Source: CAG-492 sp035388585
GTDB lineage: Bacteria > Bacillota > Clostridia > TANB77 > CAG-508
Assembly (NCBI GenBank): GCA_035388585.1
Contig: DAOOQE010000043.1
Coordinates: 1 to 5,308 of the forward strand
Length of the DNA stretch: 5,308 bases
Direction of reading: 5' to 3'
Part shown: piece by piece, positions 1-5,308 of the stretch
How the letters are laid out: every line of letters begins with the position of its first letter
How positions within the stretch are numbered: the stretch's first letter is position 1
Made by a program: the position numbers and the translations under genes
The notes under the pieces: generated by a model
What the model was told of the DNA's origin: nothing
The model's database searches: none
What the model saw: the letters and a program-made list of their open reading frames with translations, nothing else

Positions 1-1
1 T

Positions 2-574
2 TATATACAATATATCAAAAACCCATCAGAATAGGTTCAATTATAGTAGGTAAATAAAAATGGGTATTAGATACAATATATTGAAAACCCATCAGAAAAA
101 ATTCAACTATAGTAGGTTGAGCAAGGTTAGTATTAGATAAAATATATTGATAACCCATCAGAATAGGTTCAATTATAGTAGGTTAAACAACATGGAGCTT
201 ATATAAAATATATTGAAGCCCCATCAGAATAGGTTCAATTATAGTAGGTAAATCAAGATGGGTATTCGATTCAATTTATTAAAAACCCATCAGAATAGGT
301 TCAATTATAGTAGGTAAATCAAGATGAATATTCAATTCGATATATTAAAAACCCAACAGAACAGGTTCAATTATAGTAGGTAAATAAAAATGGGTATTAT
401 ATAGAATATATTGAAGCCCCATCAGAATAGGTTCAATTATAGTAGGTAAATAAAAATTATAAATAGTTACAATATATTAAAAACCCAACAGAATAGGTTA
501 AACAATTATATAAACAATTAACAACTACAAAAAAAGAGTAGAAAAACTTGTTTAAAAAACTTTTAGATATTTAA
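2..574 (+). CDS. C-terminal part of a 22-residue-repeat phage protein (5' end outside window, TAG = Gln)
   Basis: The frame is open from the left edge to a TAA at 572-574 when TAG is read as Gln, giving 190 visible residues of which 25 are TAG codons. No start is visible, so the gene begins upstream. After a short lead-in (YIQYIK) come seven full 22-residue units and an eighth that degenerates. Each unit reads NPSEQVQLQQV followed by a variable half of the form NxxGYxIxYIx. The protein then ends in a Lys/Leu-rich tail, EQKNLFKKLLDI. The repeat style resembles DUF4116-type repeats (NPSEEVQLAAV-like) that I recall from large phages and some bacteria; this is from memory. The tail matches the C-termini of the two downstream genes, so the unseen N-terminal part may carry the same WCIS-motif domain; that is inference. 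Function is unknown. Repeat proteins of this type could be binding scaffolds. Confidence 0.85.
20..505 (+). repeat. Coding tandem repeat, 66 bp period, seven full units plus a partial eighth
   Basis: Units start at 20, 86, 152, 218, 284, 350, 416 and 482, exactly 66 bases apart with no insertion or deletion. The first half of each unit (about 35 bases, around CAGAATAGGTTCAATTATAG) is almost invariant. The second half varies but still encodes a conserved pattern ending YIK, YIE, YID or FIK. Units 3 to 5 share the longest near-identical DNA, which suggests recent duplication or homogenisation. Unit 2 (86-151) is the most divergent in its first half (NPSEKIQ). Unit 8 keeps only NPTEQV before passing into the tail. 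In unit 6 the first Gln of the motif is CAG (362-364) where the other EQV-type units have TAG, direct internal evidence for the meaning of TAG. Confidence 0.95.
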
Positions 575-581
575 TATAAAC

Positions 582-585
582 GAGG
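582..585 (+). promoter_or_regulatory. Ribosome binding site (GAGG) for the gene at 594
   Basis: GAGG lies eight bases upstream of the ATG at 594, within the 19-base gap after the preceding TAA. It supports this ATG as the start, as does the matching N-terminus of the downstream paralogue. The gap has no room for a convincing promoter, which favours readthrough transcription from the gene upstream. Confidence 0.75.
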
Positions 586-593
586 TTATAACA

Positions 594-2936
594 ATGAAAA
601 AACAAATTTTAATAGAATAGTATACAGTTGAAAAATTTAAAACATAGTATCCTAAGTATAATAAAATTTTACAAGATAACATAAATAAAGCAGATTCTAA
701 AATTGAATTACATCAATTATTAGATAAAATTATAAATATAGACCCAACATACAAAAAAGAAACTGGTGAAGTTGGTGTATTTTAGGAAAGATTATTAAAA
801 TTATTTTCAAATTTGACACCACTTGTTTTAGTTAATGAGGATTATCACAAAGTAATATAGGAAAATCTTAATACTGCTGTTGAATATTATAATTATAAAC
901 AAATAAATTTAAGCGAATTAAAATTCAATACAATTGAAGAGTTACATAATATAGTGAAAGATAATGTAACAGATGAATTAAAATATGAAATGAAAATAAA
1001 AAAATTAAAAAGACATTGGTATAGTATATCTTATGAAGAACTTATACAAAATAAGCATATGATTAAAGGGATAGAAAATGAAAATTGGAAAACATATATA
1101 CCATTGAGTATGGAATAGTAGATTGTATTGGGTAAAAATACAAGATGGTGTATATCAATGGTTGACACAGAAAAAAATTTGTGGTATAATTATATGAAAA
1201 ATCCTTTTATTATATAGATTAGTAAGAAAGATTCATCAACTAAGTATTAGTTTAATTTTAAAGGATATTCTAATAAAAAAGTTTTGAAGTTTTCAGATAT
1301 GGATGCACAATATTAGTTTGATTCATTGGATAACCCTTTGCTTCCAGAATTGGTATATCAAAAAGAAAAAGATATAACTTTATGTAGTGTAATTATTGAA
1401 ACATCAAAGATATTATAGAATAATGATCTTATATTAAAAGATTCAGAACATTTAGATATTGAAACTAACAAAGATATAAAATTAAGTTTTAAAAGTAAAT
1501 AGCAATCATTGATTAAAGGATATAGTAATTATATAATTTATGTATATATGACACTACTTAATACTTATGAACAAATAAAAAATTCTGATTATTTTGATCT
1601 AAACGTAAAAATAATAGATAAGCAAGAAAAACCTTTTACTGCTGTATTAATAGAAAACAAATCTGATGATTTGTGCTATTATTTAATGAATAATGATTAT
1701 TCAGAATTAGTTGATAAATATGATTAGAAATTATTTGAAGAATATCTTTCAGAAAATTGGTATAGGATTTATGATTTATTAAGAAATGAGATTTGGGGAT
1801 ATTACCGAGTTGATAGAAACCTAATAGAAAAATAGTTTATTAAAATATTATCAGAACGAATAGATAAAATAAATTTAGAATTACTTAATGATATAGTTAA
1901 CCAATTAAAAACAGTAGGAATTGAATTACCAGAAACAAATATGTTTGAAAAATTAAAAAAAATAAATAATTTAATTATGTTATACTGCCCAAACATTATT
2001 ACTTATGAAGAATTAACAGAGCTTGTAGCAAAAGTAAATGATGCGATATCTCTTATGTTAAACTGGAATAAAGGTACAGAAGAAAAGAAAAGACTAACCG
2101 CAATGATTGATTTAGAATTATTATATAATTGGTTAATTAAAAAACTACAAGATATAAGTAAATATACTTTTTCTTATGAATTATCAAATCAAAAAAAATA
2201 GTTTATGGAAATTGGAGAATTAATTGAGTTTCGGTATTTAAATTAGAATGATATAGAAAGAAACAATTTTTCAAAAAAAATGAATTCATTAATAAGTATT
2301 ATGTCAAAGTAGCAAAAAAGAAATTAGTAGTAGTATTCTGGAGTATCAAATGTATTTAGTAAGGAAGATATTTTTATGTTATTCACAGAATATTTAGGTA
2401 AAACTACATTTAAACTTATATTTACTGGAAGAGAATTCCAAGTTGAAATGGGAAAAAATAATATAGATATATTTATTACAATAATAAAAAATAATAATAT
2501 TTTTAATGATAAAACATATAATACATTAGAGCCAGAAGATTTTTTAGAAATATTACAATAGAATGATAAAAATCTAATAAAAGAAATATTATCTGATATA
2601 TTTTTTATTGCTTATACAAAATATTATAAGTTCAACGAAAATTTTACAATTGAATTTGAAAAAGTTTTAACTATTGAACAAATTTGTAATACAGTTAAAC
2701 TGTTTGATTATAAAATAGTTTCAATGATTAAAAATCCAACACCTGAATTATTAGTTTAGATTTTTAAAGTGTATAAAACTTTTCGAGGTCTAACTAAAGA
2801 ATATTTGATGAATAAATTTATAAATATACTTGATCCAACCCAAATTGAACAACTCAAAACTGAATTATCTAAATAGAATATAATAAATAAAGTACAAGAA
2901 TCAAAACAATACTTCAAAAAAATATTAGATATTTAA
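594..2936 (+). CDS. Phage hypothetical protein with central LGKNTRWCIS motif, TAG-recoded, 780 aa
   Basis: ATG at 594 to TAA at 2934-2936, with 22 in-frame TAG codons read as Gln. Visible parts in order are: an N-terminal segment MKKQILIEQYT (1-11); DPTY (50-53) and EVG-x-FQ (59-64); a charged helical stretch; W165 with YIP; QQIVLGKNTRWCIS (175-188, W185 and C186); KYQFNF (217-222) and a following MDAQYQF, a strand-like pair. From about residue 290 the protein is Lys/Asn/Ile-rich and probably helical, ending QYFKKILDI (772-780). The W...LGxxTxWC...KYQF arrangement is one I recall from many uncharacterised large-phage proteins. Function is unknown and no catalytic site can be named, though the invariant Trp-Cys looks functional. 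KNPTPELLVQIF (713-724) looks like a lone copy of the repeat in the upstream gene. Residues 325-334 contain no Gln run, but TAG TAG TAG occurs at 2325-2333 (QQQ). I see no clear membrane segment. A paralogue follows after 11 bases. Confidence 0.88.
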
Positions 2937-2940
2937 GAGG
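2935..2940 (+). promoter_or_regulatory. Ribosome binding site (AAGAGG) for the gene at 2948, overlapping the upstream stop
   Basis: AAGAGG shares its first two bases with the TAA stop at 2934-2936 and sits seven bases before the ATG at 2948. The overlap of stop and ribosome binding site suggests translational coupling between the two paralogues and argues against a separate promoter here. Confidence 0.8.
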
Positions 2941-2947
2941 TAAAAAT

Positions 2948-5284
2948 ATGAAAAAATCAATTTTAAAAGAATAGTATACAATTAAAAGATTTAAAGAATA
3001 GAATCCAAATTTAAATAGGAATATAAAACTTAAATTAGAAGAAGAATTTTCTGATGTTACATTAGAAGATGTTCTTAATGTATGTATTAAAAGTGATCCA
3101 ACGTATAGTGAAAATTCAAATGAAGTTGGTAATTTTTAGTATTTATTGTTATTATTATTTTCTAATTCAAATGGTGGAGTAATTGAGAAATATGTTAATA
3201 GTTCAGATAATGATATAAACCAAAATATATATAATTTATATGAATTAATGAAAAAATATAAAGATATATTTGATTATAAAATGCACAGATATTACAAAAA
3301 TAATAAAGAATTAATTCTGGATCATAATGAAAAATCTAAAAATGGCACAACTAAAAAAATTAAAAAAATAACATAGGATGTAATTAGGTAGGTTGTATTA
3401 GATCAAGAAATTAAAAATATTAAAAATAATACACGTGATTTGGTTTGGTTTAAAAATGAAATTATATAGCAATATGGGGCTTAGAAAACATATAAAGAAA
3501 TTGAATAGTTAAAAGTGTATCAGCAAAAAGCTTCTTTTAATGAATTAGTTGAAAATAATGAATAGATACATATATACGGAAATAATTTGTGGGATATATA
3601 CATGCCGATTACAAAAAAATAGTAGATTGTATTGGGTAGAGGAACAAAATGGTGTATATCTTAGATAGAATCAACAAATTATTTTTACAATGCAGGTTAT
3701 TAGGATTAGCCATTCTTTATACTTATACCAAAAAATAATTTAAAAGATAATGATAATTGGTTAATTAAATTTTAGTTGCATATTAAAAAAGGTCGCGAAA
3801 CATATTGGGGCTCTAACGATTTACAAATTATGTATGGTAATATTATAAATATATTTTATATTTTTGATGGATTATCAGATGCTATTAGAAATGTTGCATC
3901 TGGTGTTATAAACAATATGCAAAAAATAAAAAATGCTCTTAGTGACAGACGTGATAAAGATGTTGACGTTCCTGACGAATATACTGAAATGGAGTTTATT
4001 AGAAATGTAGATTACATTTCAACTTAGGATTCACTTTTTAGTCAATTTAATAAAATAAGTATGCCAGTTGAAATGGTTAAATACGTTTCAGATAAAGAAC
4101 CAATACCAACACTAATAATAGAAAGATATTGGTATACATATAACCTTTTTATTTTATAGTATCATATTAACAATAATTTAGAATTAAATCAGCAAATTTT
4201 AGATAAAATAGGGAATTTAAATAATAAACTCCTAATATTTAAATATTGTAATTTTGATAACATTAAAAATAATGGATAGATTCAATTTATATTTATGCCA
4301 ACAGATATATCAATTAAAATTGTTGTTGACTTTTTAAATAATCCTAATACTATTATAACAAACAAAGAATAGTATTTTGAAGAATTTGTAAGAAAATTGG
4401 AACCATATAAATATACTGGTGAATTGACAGATTTGAAATATTTATTTAACAACTTGAAAAATAAAGAAATAGAAAAAGAAATTACAAGTAGATTAGCAAA
4501 AAATCCTAAGTTTTTTGCATATCACAGAACGAGTGAGATTTTTAAATTTTTTACTGAAAAATATTTTTCAGAGCAAATATATTTTGAAGAAAATGATTTT
4601 AATACTATTGCTACATATTTTTTTAAAGAATCAAGTCATGATTATGAAACGCAAATTAAGTATTTATATTTAATAGTTAGATATCCATTTTAGGATATAG
4701 TTTGGGATAATATTAGTATGTCTAATTTTATTGTATCCTGTGAAAAATATAAATATACAATTTTAGAATATGTTAGGAATAATACATTTTATATGTCTAA
4801 TAAGTTTATTAATGATTTTTTTAATATTTTAACAACAAAAAATATAAATACTGTTTTTACTATAAATATCCTTAACGTTATTAAATTTTTAATATCTTTA
4901 TATGAATTTGGTATTAATTATTCAGAAAATATTCTTTATGATTTTTTTGATAATGTTATTAAATTATCAGGTGATCATAAAAGTATAAGTGATATATATT
5001 TAAATATAATAGCTAATACACTTACTGATTTAATCGCATCAACAGATTTCAAATTTAGTTATGACAAAGTAACTGATATAATTAAAAAATGTATAGAAGT
5101 AGAGCAAGATACAAGTACTAAAAGAACAGTTCTTGAAGATTTTAAGCATGGTTTGAATACACAACAAAGAAATGGTCTATACCAATACATTAAAAATAAT
5201 AAACAAGACTTATTTTAGATGTTATATTCAGAAGAAATATAGAAAGAATAGAAACAATATTTCAAGAAAATTTTAAGCATTTAA
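2948..5284 (+). CDS. Phage hypothetical protein with central LGRGTKWCIS motif, paralogue of the preceding gene, 778 aa
   Basis: ATG at 2948 to TAA at 5282-5284, with 23 in-frame TAG codons read as Gln. The N-terminus MKKSILKEQYT (1-11), DPTY (50-53), EVG (59-61), FQ (63-64) and LFSN (70-73) match the preceding gene at identical positions. An insertion of about 50 residues relative to that gene then precedes W215 and QQIVLGRGTKWCIS (225-238, W235 and C236). The W-to-C spacing is 21 residues in both proteins. The following strand-like segment is KFQLHI (274-279), where the paralogue has KYQFNF. After that the two proteins diverge: this one has a charged loop (NALSDRRDKDVDVPDEY) and a long Phe/Tyr/Ile/Asn-rich, probably helical C-terminal half. 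They converge again at the end, QYFKKILSI (770-778). No NPSE-type repeat is evident here. The family is uncharacterised as far as I know; no function is assigned. The near-equal length suggests intact, selected genes, not decaying ones. Confidence 0.88.
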
Positions 5285-5287
5285 TAC

Positions 5288-5293
5288 TTGACA
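5288..5293 (+). promoter_or_regulatory. Possible -35 box (TTGACA) of a promoter for whatever lies downstream
   Basis: A perfect TTGACA starts four bases after the last stop codon. The matching -10 box would fall just beyond the window, so this cannot be confirmed, and in DNA this AT-rich a chance hit is possible. The 24 bases after the stop hold no ribosome binding site or start codon. Confidence 0.2.
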
Positions 5294-5308
5294 AAATAAA
5301 AAATTTAT

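Noticed and set aside
1..505. CRISPR array or iteron-type replication origin
   Set aside because: The period is exactly 66 with no indel, the frame is open under code 15, and the would-be spacers encode related sequence (YxIxYI) instead of unrelated DNA.
1802..1996. 64-codon frame on the minus strand
   Set aside because: It lies wholly inside the long + strand gene, has no ribosome binding site that I can see and no recognisable product. It is a shadow of AT-rich coding sequence.
3776..4027. Independent starts at TTG codons inside the long frames (also at 1509 and 4397)
   Set aside because: These codons are internal leucines just after a TAG, without an upstream ribosome binding site. The continuous table-15 frame explains them.
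594..5284. Strings of short genes or decaying pseudogenes separated by TAG
   Set aside because: Every break is TAG and never TGA or TAA, there are no frameshifts, and two paralogues of 780 and 778 codons keep matching motifs and ends. These are intact recoded genes.
594..5284. Pyrrolysine or selenocysteine readthrough instead of code reassignment
   Set aside because: More than 20 TAG codons per gene, including doublets and a triplet, are far too dense for a rare amino acid; TGA is not used in frame.
1..5308. tRNA genes, including a CUA suppressor
   Set aside because: I saw no cloverleaf-like GC-richer stretch or GTTCRA arm in a suitable setting; the GGTTCAA in the repeats is coding and recurs every 66 bases.

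Overview
The window is very AT-rich. On the + strand it holds three large, closely packed genes that stay open only if TAG is read as an amino acid. Read with the standard code, it falls apart into many short fragments, each ending at TAG. With TAG read as glutamine (translation table 15), three continuous frames appear, and all three end in TAA. No in-frame TGA occurs in any of them. Density, gene size and TAG-to-Gln recoding point to a large tailed phage of gut bacteria, such as the Lak-type megaphages or recoded crAss-like phages. That assignment is inference: no hallmark structural or replication gene is in view.

Layout: (1) Bases 2-574 are the 3' end of a gene that begins upstream. It encodes eight consecutive units of a 22-residue repeat (66 bp each, no indels, the last one incomplete) and a short tail ending FKKLLDI. 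At DNA level this block resembles a CRISPR or iteron array, but it is protein-coding. (2) Bases 594-2936 encode a 780-residue protein. (3) Bases 2948-5284 encode a 778-residue paralogue of gene 2. Intergenic gaps are 19 and 11 bases. Each complete gene has a GAGG-type ribosome binding site, so the three are probably cotranscribed.

Genes 2 and 3 align without gaps over their first ~73 residues (shared MKKxILxEQYT, DPTY at 50-53, EVG at 59-61, FQ at 63-64, LFSN at 70-73). They share a central LGxxT[RK]WCIS motif and nearly the same C-terminus (QYFKKILDI / QYFKKILSI). The tail of gene 1 (NLFKKLLDI) matches that C-terminus, and a single copy of the gene 1 repeat motif (KNPTPELLVQ) lies near the end of gene 2. 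The window is therefore best read as a tandem array of at least three related phage proteins whose variable parts have diverged. I recognise the central motif, from memory, as one seen in many uncharacterised large-phage proteins; its function is unknown to me.

Each complete gene carries more than 20 in-frame TAG codons, the first at codon 9. Neither could be made before the host's reading of TAG is changed, which fits late expression. No tRNA, release-factor gene, integrase, IS element or true CRISPR array is present, and only 24 bases lie beyond the last stop.
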